DNA of 64,000 nt from Niallia sp. Man26 (GCF_022049065.2 NZ_CP095744.1:620001-684000), one strand, 5' to 3'; positions 24,877-37,902 are shown, numbered from the stretch's first letter. Notes: generated from the letters alone by a model not told the origin. Numbers and translations are program-made.

Positions 24877-26595
24877 TTATAGTAAACTTTCTTCTAATGT
24901 TTTCATTTCATAGAAGTATCCTTGTTTGTTCATAAGCTCTTGATAGGAACCGGATTCTATAATATTTCCTTGGTCCATTACAATAATTAGATCCATTCTG
25001 TCTAATCCTTGCAGCCTATGACTGATTAGTATTAAAGTATCCTCTTTTGCATATTCGAAAAGTCGCTGATAAATACTTTGTTCTGTCAGTGCATCTAATG
25101 ATGAAGTGGGCTCATCTAATAACCACAGATGTCCTTTCTTTAGGAAAGCTCTAGCAATGGCTAATCGCTGTTTTTCTCCTCCTGAAAGATTTTCACCGTT
25201 TTCTAATACTTGCTGATCTAATGAAAATTGTTCAAGATTTACGTTAGTTAAGGCAGCTTTCAACTGATCATCTGTAAGTTCAGCTCCAGCTAATTTTAGA
25301 TTTTCTCGGATGGTACCATAAAAGAAATGATTTTCCTGCAACACTACCTTTGCTTGTTCCCAGATTGCTTCGCCTGCAATACTTGCTGTATCTTGTTTAT
25401 CCCAGAATACTTTACCGTTTTGAACTTGTAGTAACTTTAAGGCAATTTGCAGTAATGTGGATTTTCCAGAACCACTTGCACCTACAATTGCTACTTTCGA
25501 TTTAGATGGTATCGTTAATGAAAGATTAGGGATTGTTGTCCGCCAATCGCCTTGGTGTGTAAACTGGATTTCTTTAAAGTGTAGTGATGGGGCATTATCC
25601 GGTAATTTAAATATAGTCGCCTTAGTCTCATTAACCTGTACGTCTGGGTCTTCTACTACATCATATAAACGCTTGGAAGCATCACTGCTTTCTTGCATAT
25701 AGATTGGAAAGACGGCCATTGGTGCTGCAGGCTCAAAGACAGTAAGGGAAACCATGACTAGCATTGCCAAAAATATCCCTTCTAATGTACCATTCGTAAC
25801 TAAATATGCTCCAAAGGCTAAGACAAACCAGCTGACTACAAAGGTAATAAATCCATTAAACGATTGACTGGATATTTTATTTATATTTTTAGCTTTTTGT
25901 TGAGCAATATAGGCTTCTGATTGACTTATTAAATGATTTTGTTTTGTTTGTAATTGTTGAAATAACTTTAAATCACGAAAGCCAAACATCATTTCTGTAA
26001 TATATGTGGATAATTCACCACGTTCATTTCTAACTTTGCCATTAATCTTCACTTGTCTTAAGGTAAATAGCGCTGGAATAAGGACGGTGGTCAATAAAAA
26101 TCCAATTAAAAGGATTACAGCAATCTCCATTGAATAGAAGCTAGCAAAGAAAATGGTACTAATAAAAACAAGTAATAACACCATTGGTGGGTAAAAAACT
26201 CTCAGAAAGAAATTTTGTAAACTTTCTACGTCTCCAACTACACGTGCTAGTAAATCTCCACTTCTATACTTTTGAAAAACATTTGGAACAAGTGGGGTTA
26301 ATTTTTCAAAAAAAGCCACTCGCAAATTACTTAAAATGGTAAATGTTGCTCTGTGGGAATAAAGACGCTCTCCGTATTTTGCCCCTGCTTTAACTAGACC
26401 TAATAATTTTACAGTTGATGTTAATACAATTAATGTATAAAAGGGAGGGGTTAAGGCCGATTTAGAAATAAGATAACCACTTGCTGCAAATAAACCTACA
26501 CTACTAATTCCAGCAATAAAGCCACAGATAACCGCAATAACGATATCTTTTTTCTCTATTAAAACTAGTTTAATTACTTTTAGCAAAGCGCTCAT
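24877..26595 (-). CDS. cydC: Cysteine/glutathione ABC exporter subunit CydC
   Basis: A 572-residue fused membrane-ATPase ABC half-transporter. Six membrane helices precede the nucleotide domain with Walker A GASGSGKST, signature LSGGEKQR and Walker B LWLLDEPTSSLD. With CydD it exports cysteine or glutathione to the outer face, which is needed to assemble cytochrome bd. The ATG overlaps the cydD stop by four bases, so translation is coupled. It is the last gene of the operon. The CydC assignment over CydD rests on gene order and on the matching partner upstream. Confidence 0.92.
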   Translation of the reverse strand: MSALLKVIKLVLIEKKDIVIAVICGFIAGISSVGLFAASGYLISKSALTPPFYTLIVLTSTVKLLGLVKAGAKYGERLYSHRATFTILSNLRVAFFEKLTPLVPNVFQKYRSGDLLARVVGDVESLQNFFLRVFYPPMVLLLVFISTIFFASFYSMEIAVILLIGFLLTTVLIPALFTLRQVKINGKVRNERGELSTYITEMMFGFRDLKLFQQLQTKQNHLISQSEAYIAQQKAKNINKISSQSFNGFITFVVSWFVLAFGAYLVTNGTLEGIFLAMLVMVSLTVFEPAAPMAVFPIYMQESSDASKRLYDVVEDPDVQVNETKATIFKLPDNAPSLHFKEIQFTHQGDWRTTIPNLSLTIPSKSKVAIVGASGSGKSTLLQIALKLLQVQNGKVFWDKQDTASIAGEAIWEQAKVVLQENHFFYGTIRENLKLAGAELTDDQLKAALTNVNLEQFSLDQQVLENGENLSGGEKQRLAIARAFLKKGHLWLLDEPTSSLDALTEQSIYQRLFEYAKEDTLILISHRLQGLDRMDLIIVMDQGNIIESGSYQELMNKQGYFYEMKTLEESLL

Positions 26596-28325
26596 TGTTT
26601 AGCCCCCCCTTTTTGAATGGTAACAATTTTTTTATATGCTGGGATATTCTCAACCAAGTATTCATGCGAACCAGTTGCTTGTAACTGCCCATTCTCTAGA
26701 TAGAGAATCTGATCTGCATTTTTAATGGTATGCAATCGATGTGCTACCGTTATAACAGTCGCCTTTTCACTTAGCATTTCAATCGATTGCTGCAAGATAC
26801 TTTCCGTAGCAAGATCAAGTCCTCGTGTTGGCTCATCAAGTAAAACTATATTCGGTTTTTTCAGAAAGGCTCTGGCAATGGATACCCTTTGTTTCTCGCC
26901 GCTAGATAATCCCCTGCCTGCTTCCCCTATTTCTGTTTGAAACCCTTTTTCTAAAGATTTTATAAGTGGTAAAAGCCCAGCCAATCTTGCAGCCTCTTCT
27001 ATAGCTGTTTCTTCTACCTTATCTGTAATCCCCATTGATATATTTTCGGCTATCGTACCAGAAAAAATATAAGGGTGCTGTGAAATGTAAGAGATCTGAT
27101 TTAACCAGGAAGCTTCTGTATAGCTAGTCAGCTCTCTACTATTAATTTTAACTGACCCATGATCTGGAGTTATCATTCCTGCCAATATGTTAAGTAAAGT
27201 AGATTTCCCTGTTCCACTTGCACCAACTATGGCAATCTTTTGTTTTGGCAAGAACGTAGCAGTGACCGGCTTTAATTGAAAGTCCCCAACAGGATAGGTA
27301 TATCCTACTTGATCAAGTAATATAGTTGGAGGAACATCCTGCTTTGGCAGCTCTTCTTTTCCCCATAACAACAAGTTTTCTTGTTCCTCAAATTCTTCTA
27401 ATACTTTTTTCGTCGCTCCCATACTTGCTCTGCCATTATGGAATGTTGTTCCTAGTTCTTTTAATGAAGTAAAAAACTCAGGAACTAATATAAGAATTAA
27501 AAAGGCCGTAAAGAATGACATGTTTTCATAAATAATCATCTGTATAGCCAATTCCAGTGCAACAATTCCTATACTTAACATGGAGATAAGTTCAAGTGCA
27601 AAGGATTGTGTAAAAGCAATCTTTAGTATATCAAGAGTTGTGTCACGAAAACTCAAACTACTTTTTTCTAATTCATCCTTTTGACGTTTCGTTTGGTCAA
27701 ATAACTTTAACGTAACGAGTCCTTTTAATGCATCTAAAAAGTTACCAGAAAAAGAAGCTAGTTTTTCTAACTTCTCTTCTGATTTTTTTTGCGTTTTAAT
27801 TCCGATGATAATCATATAGATCGGAATAAAAGGAGCGGAAACTAATAGTATTAAACCTGAATTGATATGTTGTGTAAAAATGATTATTAGCACTAAAATC
27901 GGTACAAAGGTGCTCTGCATCACTTGCGGAATAAATTGACTATAAAAGCTATCCATCTCATCCACACCATCAAGCAGCATACTAACCTTTTTACCTGTTT
28001 GCCCTTTTTCTGCTAACTGAATAGAGCTACCAGCATATTTCGTTAATAATTCTTTACGCGTAGCATTCTTTACATCGCTCGCAATGGAAACACCGATACG
28101 TTTACTTAGATAATCAGAACTAGATCTAATCAATAGTATGAATAATAATAGGATTAACCATGGTATAACTGCTGAAAAGGTTTGATGATTCAAGAAGACA
28201 CCATCCACTATATTCGTCATTGCGAAAGCCTGTGTAATAACGGCTATACCAAGTATTAATGTTAATCCCATTAAAAGAAAAATTCTTTTTTTATATAACC
28301 AGATGGTCTGCTTTAATTTTTGCAT
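26592..28325 (-). CDS. cydD: Cysteine/glutathione ABC exporter subunit CydD
   Basis: A 577-residue ABC half-transporter with six N-terminal helices and an ATPase domain (Walker A GASGTGKST, signature LSSGEKQR, Walker B IVLLDEPTRGLD). It forms the CydDC heterodimer for cytochrome bd maturation. A longer frame starts at 28385 inside cydB, but AACAAAGGGCTGA lies just before ATG 28325, which starts MQKLKQTIWLYKKR after the cydB stop; I prefer that start. Confidence 0.92.
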   Translation of the reverse strand: MQKLKQTIWLYKKRIFLLMGLTLILGIAVITQAFAMTNIVDGVFLNHQTFSAVIPWLILLLFILLIRSSSDYLSKRIGVSIASDVKNATRKELLTKYAGSSIQLAEKGQTGKKVSMLLDGVDEMDSFYSQFIPQVMQSTFVPILVLIIIFTQHINSGLILLVSAPFIPIYMIIIGIKTQKKSEEKLEKLASFSGNFLDALKGLVTLKLFDQTKRQKDELEKSSLSFRDTTLDILKIAFTQSFALELISMLSIGIVALELAIQMIIYENMSFFTAFLILILVPEFFTSLKELGTTFHNGRASMGATKKVLEEFEEQENLLLWGKEELPKQDVPPTILLDQVGYTYPVGDFQLKPVTATFLPKQKIAIVGASGTGKSTLLNILAGMITPDHGSVKINSRELTSYTEASWLNQISYISQHPYIFSGTIAENISMGITDKVEETAIEEAARLAGLLPLIKSLEKGFQTEIGEAGRGLSSGEKQRVSIARAFLKKPNIVLLDEPTRGLDLATESILQQSIEMLSEKATVITVAHRLHTIKNADQILYLENGQLQATGSHEYLVENIPAYKKIVTIQKGGAKQ

Positions 28326-28353
28326 AATCAATTCAGCCCTTTGTTCAATCTCA

Positions 28354-29367
28354 TTATTTTTTACCCTTCGCGTAATCTGCATCAAATAAGAACAGACGCA
28401 TTAACAAAATCAGGGAAGGAACTAATAATAGCAGTCCAGCTATAAATGCAACAATAAGTGCAATTCCCATCGAAGGATTTGTAACACTATTTTCTATACT
28501 GATTTGCGGATATAGTAAATATGGAAACTTGGCCATGCCGTATCCAAAAAAGGCAAAAAGAAATTGCAGCATAATCGCTATAAAAGCAACACCATAATAC
28601 TTGCCAATATACAATAGACTAATCGCAATTAAGAAAAATGCCATCGATAGACCAAAAACCCACCATAAATCAATCATATTTTCGTAATTTTGCTGATTGC
28701 GCTGACTTAAAGCTATCATGGTTGTAAGTGCCATAATAATGGTTGGTGTTGCCCAAAAAAGTGCCCATTTTCTTACTAAATGAAGTGCCGGTATATCATT
28801 TGCTCTTGATGCATAGTACGTTATAAAGCTCGCACTAATAAACAGGACAGAGACAATAGCCAAACCAACAATGCTCCAAGCTAATGGACTAGTAAATAAC
28901 TCAAAGTATTTTAATGATACGTGTCCATTTTGTTCTGTAATGAATCCGCCCTCAGAAATCGTTAAGGCAACCGATAGAGAGGCTGGGATAAATAGCCCTG
29001 TTGCACCATATAGAAACATATAAATATTACTTTGTTTTGACCCATAATTTTCAAAAGCATAAAAGGAACCGCGAATAGCTATCAAAATGATGGCAAAACT
29101 TGCGGGTACAAGTAATGCTGATCCATAGTAATAGGCTGTTGATGGAAAGAATCCAACAATACCAACAAAAAAGAATACTAAAAATACATTTGTTACCTCC
29201 CAAACTGGAGATAAATAACGTGAAATAATTTTATTGATAATGTGATCTTGTTTCGTAACTTTTGCATAGTAAGCGAAAAAGCCTGCACCGAAATCTATGG
29301 ATGCCACTATTAGATATCCATATAAAAATATCCATAATACACTAATCCCAATTACTTCATAGCTCAT
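28354..29367 (-). CDS. cydB: Cytochrome bd ubiquinol/menaquinol oxidase subunit II
   Basis: A 337-residue membrane protein with about eight or nine helices, the length typical of Bacillus CydB. It pairs with CydA to form the high-affinity terminal oxidase cytochrome bd, which reduces oxygen to water with quinol at low oxygen. Family features include the N-terminal GYLIVASIDFGAG segment, cited in part, and SPVWEVTNVF. The ATG overlaps the cydA stop by four bases. Confidence 0.95.
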   Translation of the reverse strand: MSYEVIGISVLWIFLYGYLIVASIDFGAGFFAYYAKVTKQDHIINKIISRYLSPVWEVTNVFLVFFFVGIVGFFPSTAYYYGSALLVPASFAIILIAIRGSFYAFENYGSKQSNIYMFLYGATGLFIPASLSVALTISEGGFITEQNGHVSLKYFELFTSPLAWSIVGLAIVSVLFISASFITYYASRANDIPALHLVRKWALFWATPTIIMALTTMIALSQRNQQNYENMIDLWWVFGLSMAFFLIAISLLYIGKYYGVAFIAIMLQFLFAFFGYGMAKFPYLLYPQISIENSVTNPSMGIALIVAFIAGLLLLVPSLILLMRLFLFDADYAKGKK

Positions 29368-30716
29368 TTTTTATCCCCCTTATTAAGTTCAGGGTAGTAT
29401 TTCTCTAATTCGAGTTCCACAGGCTTATCTTTAAATAATTTCCTTAAAGTAAGGACAAATAGGGTTCCAAGCACTAAGTATAGTGCTAAAAATAAGAAAA
29501 ACATGTGAACAATATAGGGAGATTTAGTTGCTGCCTCTTCCACTGTCATATATCCTCTTAAAATCCATGGCTGTCTGCCCAGCTCTGCAAATACCCAGCC
29601 AAATTCGACTGCTAACATCGCAAGTGGGCCTCCTAAAGCGAGTAACCATAATACAAACTTGTTATGGACATCCCATCGTTTAAATCTACTTAACACTAGA
29701 TATAGGAATGAAATTCCTAATAAGAAAAAGCCAATCATAACCATCAAATCAAACAAATAGTGAATGATTAATGGTGGTCGCTCACCTTCTGGGGTTTCCT
29801 CAAGTCCTAGTACCTCACTCGTAAAATCACCATGAGCTAAAAAGCTTAGAAAACCTGGGACTCGAATAGCTCCAACGACTTCATTGTCTTCATTTAACCA
29901 TCCAAACAGAACTAGATCGGCATTTCCCTCTGTTTCAAAGTGCCACTCTGCAGCTGCTAATTTTTCTGACTGGTGCTTAGCTAGATACTTTGCTGATAAA
30001 TCTCCACCTAATGCAGTTAGCATAGAGAACACAAACATAGAAATAACAGTCATTTTTAATGCTTTCTTATGATATTCTGCAGCACCTTTCTTTTTTAATA
30101 GTGCAAACGCAGCAATGGTAGCTAAAATTGCAGCAACTGTTAAATATGAACCTCCTAAGACGTGAAAAACTCTTGTTGGAGTTGACGGGTTTAACATTGC
30201 TTGCAATGGATTTACAGCAGTAAACTCACCATTCACCATTGTAAATCCGTCTGGTGAATTCATAAATGAATTCACTGTACTAATGAATACTGCGGACATA
30301 CCTGCACCGATGATGACAGGTAAAGATAATAACCAGTGTGTATATTTCCCTTTAAATCGGTCCCAAGTATATAAATAAATCCCCAGGAAAATTGCTTCAA
30401 AGAAAAATGCAAAGACTTCCATAAACAGCGGCAATGCAATTACATTACCTGCAAGCTCCATAAAGTTAGGCCATACTAAAGATAGCTGTAAGGCTATAGC
30501 CGTCCCTGTAACCACACCTATAGCTACAGATATTACAAAACCACGGGACCAGCGTTTAGCTAATAATTCATAATGTTTGTCTTTCTTTTTAATTCCAATA
30601 AATTCAGCTAAAGAAATAAATAATGGTACTCCTACACCTAATGTAGCAAAAACAATATGAAAAATTAGAGTCATAGCAGTAATTAATCTGCTTACCGTAA
30701 CTGTATCAAACTCCAT
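29364..30716 (-). CDS. cydA: Cytochrome bd oxidase subunit I
   Basis: A 450-residue heme-bearing subunit of cytochrome bd. The N-terminal TVSRLITAMTLIFHIVFATLG includes the conserved His heme ligand region, and GRQPWILRGYMT is the classic motif near the quinol site. The Q-loop region is the short Bacillus type. I start at ATG 30716 after GGAGGGTG; the five-codon longer TTG form would begin inside that site. The promoter region has two Rex-like sites, so the operon is expected to be induced when NADH rises at low oxygen. Confidence 0.95.
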   Translation of the reverse strand: MEFDTVTVSRLITAMTLIFHIVFATLGVGVPLFISLAEFIGIKKKDKHYELLAKRWSRGFVISVAIGVVTGTAIALQLSLVWPNFMELAGNVIALPLFMEVFAFFFEAIFLGIYLYTWDRFKGKYTHWLLSLPVIIGAGMSAVFISTVNSFMNSPDGFTMVNGEFTAVNPLQAMLNPSTPTRVFHVLGGSYLTVAAILATIAAFALLKKKGAAEYHKKALKMTVISMFVFSMLTALGGDLSAKYLAKHQSEKLAAAEWHFETEGNADLVLFGWLNEDNEVVGAIRVPGFLSFLAHGDFTSEVLGLEETPEGERPPLIIHYLFDLMVMIGFFLLGISFLYLVLSRFKRWDVHNKFVLWLLALGGPLAMLAVEFGWVFAELGRQPWILRGYMTVEEAATKSPYIVHMFFLFLALYLVLGTLFVLTLRKLFKDKPVELELEKYYPELNKGDKK

Positions 30717-30742
30717 TTTCACCCTCCTCAAAATGTAATTTT

Positions 30743-30760
30743 ATGTGAAATAATGAACAA
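30743..30760 (-). promoter_or_regulatory. Rex-like operator 1 of cydABDC
   Basis: ATGTGAAATAATGAACAA matches the Rex consensus TTGTGAAATAATTCACAA in 15 of 18 positions by my count. Rex is the NADH-sensing repressor that controls cyd in Bacillus. Confidence 0.7.
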
Positions 30761-30773
30761 GTTATTGCATACT

Positions 30774-30791
30774 TTGTTACTCTTTGCACAA
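30774..30791 (-). promoter_or_regulatory. Rex-like operator 2 of cydABDC
   Basis: TTGT...CACAA with the right 18-base spacing (TTGTTACTCTTTGCACAA). It lies 31 bases from the first site, about three helical turns, as expected for paired repressor binding. Confidence 0.55.
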
Positions 30792-31153
30792 TAAAATGTA
30801 TCATTCCTTCATTTTCATTTAAAAAACCACATATCCACCTTTTTAATTCATCGTAGTATATGTATTTCTTTTTCTATTTCCACTATATTTATAATGTTAA
30901 CATGGATTTCTATAAAAATTTATGTCCATTTTTCGAAGGATTTTTTTCCCAAATGACAATATTTAAATAACATATTATTTCGAATTATTAATTTAAAGTT
31001 CTGATAGAGAATAATGTTGATTTTCCTTTTTTAACTATCGGGGTAGTTAGTGGAAGAAGGGTTAATTAATTTCTATAATGAATTAGAGATAAAAAAGCAA
31101 GAAAATAGTGATGTAATCAATAGAGGATTATGTTAATAGAAAGGTGCTAGGAG
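30792..31153. other. Divergent intergenic region
   Basis: AT-rich, no gene. It should hold promoters in both directions, but none is clear. It ends in AAAGGTG, the ribosome site of the next gene. Confidence 0.35.
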
Positions 31154-31612
31154 ATGAAAAAATCAATACAAAGTAGATTCATTGGAGTGTTTACATATAA
31201 TGACGATTTAAAAGTATATGAGGCAAATGAAGGGAAAATACATTGGAAATTAGATATAAGAAATGAATTTGTTGATGTAGATGAGATGTTGAAAAAAGCA
31301 GAAAAACTTTTTTCATGTATAGAAGAATTTGATAAAAATGCAAAAGTATCCATAGCAGAGAAATTGATTGATTATAAAAATGATTTTTGGCCCGAGTATG
31401 ATGAGGATGATGAAAATTTAAATTGGGATGCTGTAGATGCAGGGGAATATGATATAACAAAAGAAAATTTTCAGGAAGCAATTACCCTTTATGACATCGA
31501 AATTAGAGCAAATGAAATTTACTGTGAATATGATGATGGAGATTTATTTGTTGGGCATAGAATACATGCTTACTTTGATAATAATTATGTGTTATTAAGG
31601 GCTGATGTATAG
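31154..31612 (+). CDS. DUF2262-like acidic protein
   Basis: A 152-residue acidic cytoplasmic protein. The opening FIGVFTYNDDLKVYEA and the repeated YEGK/W-type strand look like DUF2262. The centre is very acidic (PEYDEDDENLNWD). Such proteins are often found in toxin-immunity arrays, but none is adjacent here. AAAGGTG lies about eight bases before the ATG; the nearer AGGAG touches it and is too close. No terminator follows closely. Confidence 0.55.
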   Translation: MKKSIQSRFIGVFTYNDDLKVYEANEGKIHWKLDIRNEFVDVDEMLKKAEKLFSCIEEFDKNAKVSIAEKLIDYKNDFWPEYDEDDENLNWDAVDAGEYDITKENFQEAITLYDIEIRANEIYCEYDDGDLFVGHRIHAYFDNNYVLLRADV

Positions 31613-31744
31613 AAATAATTTTATTTTTTAAATTTTTTTGTGACAAACACTAAAGTCTTGGTCTTTTCTATTAAAATAAACATCAAAAATGACCTTTATC
31701 AGAGCCAATTTAATAGATTTTACCAATAATCCTTTTAAACAAAC

Positions 31745-31772
31745 AAAAAGCATGAGAACAAGTCTCATGCTT
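31745..31772 (-). terminator. Terminator of the beta-glucoside operon
   Basis: AAGCATGAGA and TCTCATGCTT are perfect 10-base arms. The minus strand continues TTTTTG. Confidence 0.9.
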
Positions 31773-31780
31773 CCTTAATT

Positions 31781-35164
<3,384 letters not shown>

Positions 35165-35212
35165 TTATTTAATACACTTATATTCATTTCCCTGTTGACG
35201 TGAAATTTTCCA

Positions 35213-35276
35213 ACAAAAAAAACCTAAATCAAAACATCTCTGTTTGATTTAGGTTTTGCCCGCAAGGTTACAACCC
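35213..35276 (-). promoter_or_regulatory. RAT antiterminator and terminator before bglP
   Basis: On the minus strand, the RAT sequence GGGTTGTAACC...GGGCAAAACC (35247-35276) overlaps the 3-prime arm of a terminator (AACCTAAATCAAA with TTTGATTTAGGTT, then eight T). Bound LicT holds the RAT hairpin and blocks the terminator. The RAT begins at the licT stop codon. Confidence 0.9.
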
Positions 35277-36118
35277 TATTTGTCATTATTGCTTTTGACA
35301 ACTCGTTCTATATGGATCGTTAAATAGATCATTTCTTCATCTGTTAACACATAAGTATACATGCTTTCGATAAATTTCTTTATTTTCAGCGCACATTTAT
35401 GTGCTTCCGGGTATTTCATCTGAATTACTTGATATAAATCATCATCTGTAGAGCTGTTATAGTGATTTCCTTTCACTAAACGCTGCGCAAAAAACTTGAG
35501 ATGGGTAATAAATCGATAGAAATGCAGGGAATTCTCATTGAAATCAATTTTAAAGTGATACCTGACAAGTGTTAAAATTTCCTGCATAATCTTTGTCATA
35601 TCGTGAACAACTGGCATCTCTTCATTCAATTCAGCGTTGATGAAGTGAAGTGCCAAGAAGCCTGCTTCATCTTCTGGCAATATTACACCAAATTGATCAC
35701 AAATCATATTCAATGCTTCTAATCCTACCTCATACTCATCTCTATACAGCTGTCTGATTTCCCATAGTAATCCGTTTTTTATAGGAAGGTGGTTCTTAAA
35801 TCGATCCACTGCATAATAAATATGGTCCGTTAAATGAATATAAATGCTTTCGTTTAATTTCTTACCAAGCTTCATCTTCGCATATGCAATAATCTTCTCC
35901 GATAATTGCATATATTCAATCGGCATATCAGCAATCAAGGTTTTGAATTTCGTCATTATATCTTCGTTTTCTAAAGTGAAAATCTTATCGATTTGTTCTT
36001 CATCTATAAGATCACCAGCCCGCTTTTGAAAAGCTATTCCACGACCAATGATGATAATTTCTTGATTATCTTTTACAGAGATAACTGCATTATTGTTTAA
36101 TATTTTCTCGATGTTCAC
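35276..36118 (-). CDS. licT: LicT/BglG-family transcription antiterminator
   Basis: A 280-residue BglG-family antiterminator. The N-terminal RNA-binding CAT domain (residues 1 to about 56, ILNNNAVISVKD) is followed by two PRD domains with the phosphorylatable histidines (HLTDHIYYAVDRF, FLALHFINAE, LTIHIERV). It is controlled by PTS phosphorylation: BglP inactivates it without substrate and HPr activates it. It starts at GTG with GGAGGG seven bases upstream. RAT elements lie both before and after it, so it controls its own gene as well as bglPH. Confidence 0.93.
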   Translation of the reverse strand: MNIEKILNNNAVISVKDNQEIIIIGRGIAFQKRAGDLIDEEQIDKIFTLENEDIMTKFKTLIADMPIEYMQLSEKIIAYAKMKLGKKLNESIYIHLTDHIYYAVDRFKNHLPIKNGLLWEIRQLYRDEYEVGLEALNMICDQFGVILPEDEAGFLALHFINAELNEEMPVVHDMTKIMQEILTLVRYHFKIDFNENSLHFYRFITHLKFFAQRLVKGNHYNSSTDDDLYQVIQMKYPEAHKCALKIKKFIESMYTYVLTDEEMIYLTIHIERVVKSNNDK

Positions 36119-36142
36119 TTTATTACCCTCCGATATATAGAG

Positions 36143-36208
36143 AAAAAGGCAAAACCCACCCTTTAAAAATAAGGTAATCGGTTTTGCCTGATTTAACAGT
36201 TACAATCC
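36143..36208 (-). promoter_or_regulatory. RAT antiterminator and terminator before licT
   Basis: The minus strand carries GGATTGTAACTG...CAGGCAAAACC (36179-36208), overlapping the terminator AGGCAAAACC/GGGTTTTGCC plus TTTTT (36143-36190). This second RAT gives autoregulation of licT. Confidence 0.88.
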
Positions 36209-36212
36209 GTTC

Positions 36213-36257
36213 TGTATACGCTTCCTACATCTTATCAAATAATAATAAAAATAGCAA
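36213..36257 (-). promoter_or_regulatory. licT promoter with a cre-like site
   Basis: TTGCTA (36252-36257), 17 bases, then TAAGAT (36229-36234) gives a fair sigma-A promoter on the minus strand. AGGAAGCGTATACA (36213-36226), just downstream of the start point, matches most of the CcpA cre consensus, as expected for catabolite repression. Confidence 0.55.
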
Positions 36258-36299
36258 GTTAATTTTTATCAAGGGTACTTTAGCTCATTATTTTCCATA

Positions 36300-37166
36300 T
36301 TAAAGAATGACTTTCCTAGCCTGTAAGAAGGCTTGGTTATTCTGAATCGTAACGTCTACATCGTAGTAACCACTTTCAAAAGAAGAGCATTTATAATCAC
36401 CTGAACATCCTGTTACAAAGAATGGAGTATTAGGAAAATTGGAATGGATATTGGTTAGCTTGGAATAAAAAACATGGGCGTGATGTGTAAAGATCCCGAG
36501 GATTCTATTTCTAACATTGGCAGGAATGGCATTAAAAAAACGGTCCGTTTCTTGTCGGCTCACCACATGATCTGAGCTGACAGTATTATAAATTCCTGGT
36601 ACATAAAGCGGCCAATGAGTATCGATAATATAGTAATGATTGTTATCCAGATTATTTAGGAGGTCAATGCTGTCTTGGCTGAATGTTCCCGTACCATTAT
36701 CGAGCCAAACATGCTGCACTAACCCTTGAGTCCTTGGAATACTCACTCTGCCTGTTAACGGATTAAAATATTGCAGAAATAAACTTCTGCTGTCATTCCT
36801 GCTAGTATCTTCCCAGTTTCCTATCGACGTTCGGTAATATATATTTTTAGGTCCCAGATTATGGTCAACAATATTTTTAAACTGCTGATAATAACTTCGC
36901 GCTTCTGCTGTTGTAAAAGCTCCTAAAGCATGGGCGTTGTCTCCACCAAAAATGACATATCTTTTGTTCCCAGTGCTTAAAACGCGGGGGAGGAAGTTAT
37001 TAAAAATACTTTGGCTATTTAAATAGCCTACATGACTATCGCCAATAACTGCTATGTTGACATTATATCCGGATGAAGCCTGTAAATTAGACTGTGTTAA
37101 TGTACTAGGGTTAGAGACAGAATTACCCCTTCTTTTCTTATTCATTTTCATCACACTCTTTTTCAT
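36300..37166 (-). CDS. Calcineurin-like metallophosphoesterase, variant active site
   Basis: A 288-residue protein of the calcineurin-like phosphoesterase fold. Motifs in order: GDSH (Asp43, His45), FGGDNAHA (Asp76), GNWED at 116-120 where the family has GNHE or GNHD, DTHWPLY, and THHAHVF near the end in place of GHxH. The catalytic His of the GNHE motif is therefore Trp. There is no signal peptide; the first 30 residues are basic and Ser/Asn-rich. It may be a phosphodiesterase with changed activity or a binding protein. AGGAAG precedes the ATG closely. It follows the unknown gene at 37214 by about 50 bases, so the two may form a unit. Confidence 0.7.
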   Translation of the reverse strand: MKKSVMKMNKKRRGNSVSNPSTLTQSNLQASSGYNVNIAVIGDSHVGYLNSQSIFNNFLPRVLSTGNKRYVIFGGDNAHALGAFTTAEARSYYQQFKNIVDHNLGPKNIYYRTSIGNWEDTSRNDSRSLFLQYFNPLTGRVSIPRTQGLVQHVWLDNGTGTFSQDSIDLLNNLDNNHYYIIDTHWPLYVPGIYNTVSSDHVVSRQETDRFFNAIPANVRNRILGIFTHHAHVFYSKLTNIHSNFPNTPFFVTGCSGDYKCSSFESGYYDVDVTIQNNQAFLQARKVIL

Positions 37167-37213
37167 TATCTTCCTATATGATATTCAGTAATTTATAGTG
37201 TGCTTGTACACTT

Positions 37214-37678
37214 TTAAATACCTTCCCACAGCAAAATATATTCTGTGTGATATAAAGAAATATTTTTCAATATAGTTGATAATTTTGAAAGATTACTAAT
37301 ACTTTCATCCTTTGTAAAAGTGTTATCAAAATGATGGAGTGTATATTCGTCTAAATTACGAGCTATAGCTATTAACTGATTCGTTATGTCTGCTAATGTT
37401 TTAAAAGAAGAAGCAGTTATTATACAGATTCCTGCTAAAGCAATTCCTTTTTCTGTTGCTATCTTATTATGGAATTTATTTAAAAAATTTAAGTCATTTA
37501 CAGCTAATTGCTCGAATTCTTTACTATCCGGATAAAATACTGGGATAGTACTGATTAGTTCCGTTTGACGAGGATGAGCCTCTCCTACATAACACAAAAA
37601 ATCATCGTGAATATAAATAATGTCTATTATTTTATTTTTTGGTGTATGTAAAACTTTGATTTCATGAAAGTCAGTCAT
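37214..37678 (-). CDS. Unknown protein
   Basis: A 154-residue soluble protein with no family I recognise. It starts with several short beta-like strands (IIDIIYIHDDFLCYVGEAHP) and ends in helices with LSKLSTILKNISLYH. There are no Cys pairs or membrane segments. AGGAGC lies about eight bases before the ATG. It precedes the variant metallophosphatase gene on the same strand, so a shared function is possible. Confidence 0.55.
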   Translation of the reverse strand: MTDFHEIKVLHTPKNKIIDIIYIHDDFLCYVGEAHPRQTELISTIPVFYPDSKEFEQLAVNDLNFLNKFHNKIATEKGIALAGICIITASSFKTLADITNQLIAIARNLDEYTLHHFDNTFTKDESISNLSKLSTILKNISLYHTEYILLWEGI

Positions 37679-37825
37679 AAGCGTAAGCTCCTGTCTTTAT
37701 TTAATCTTAACAGCATAACAAGGATGAACTATTTTAATGCTAGTCTATAAATCCTTTGCAAAGCTTTCCATGATTATGCCACTAATAACACTTGTTATAA
37801 AGTTCTAGAAACAATTCTCCCATTC

Positions 37826-37853
37826 AAAAAAGCACGGGTTTCCCCGTGCTTAA
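37826..37853 (-). terminator. Terminator of the permease-Rieske operon
   Basis: A perfect AAGCACGGG/CCCGTGCTT stem with a four-base loop is followed on the minus strand by TTTTTTG. Confidence 0.9.
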
Positions 37854-37902
37854 AAGTGTATTAAGTTTAAAGTACTCCTGCAGCGGAAATCAATATCCCA
37901 GG

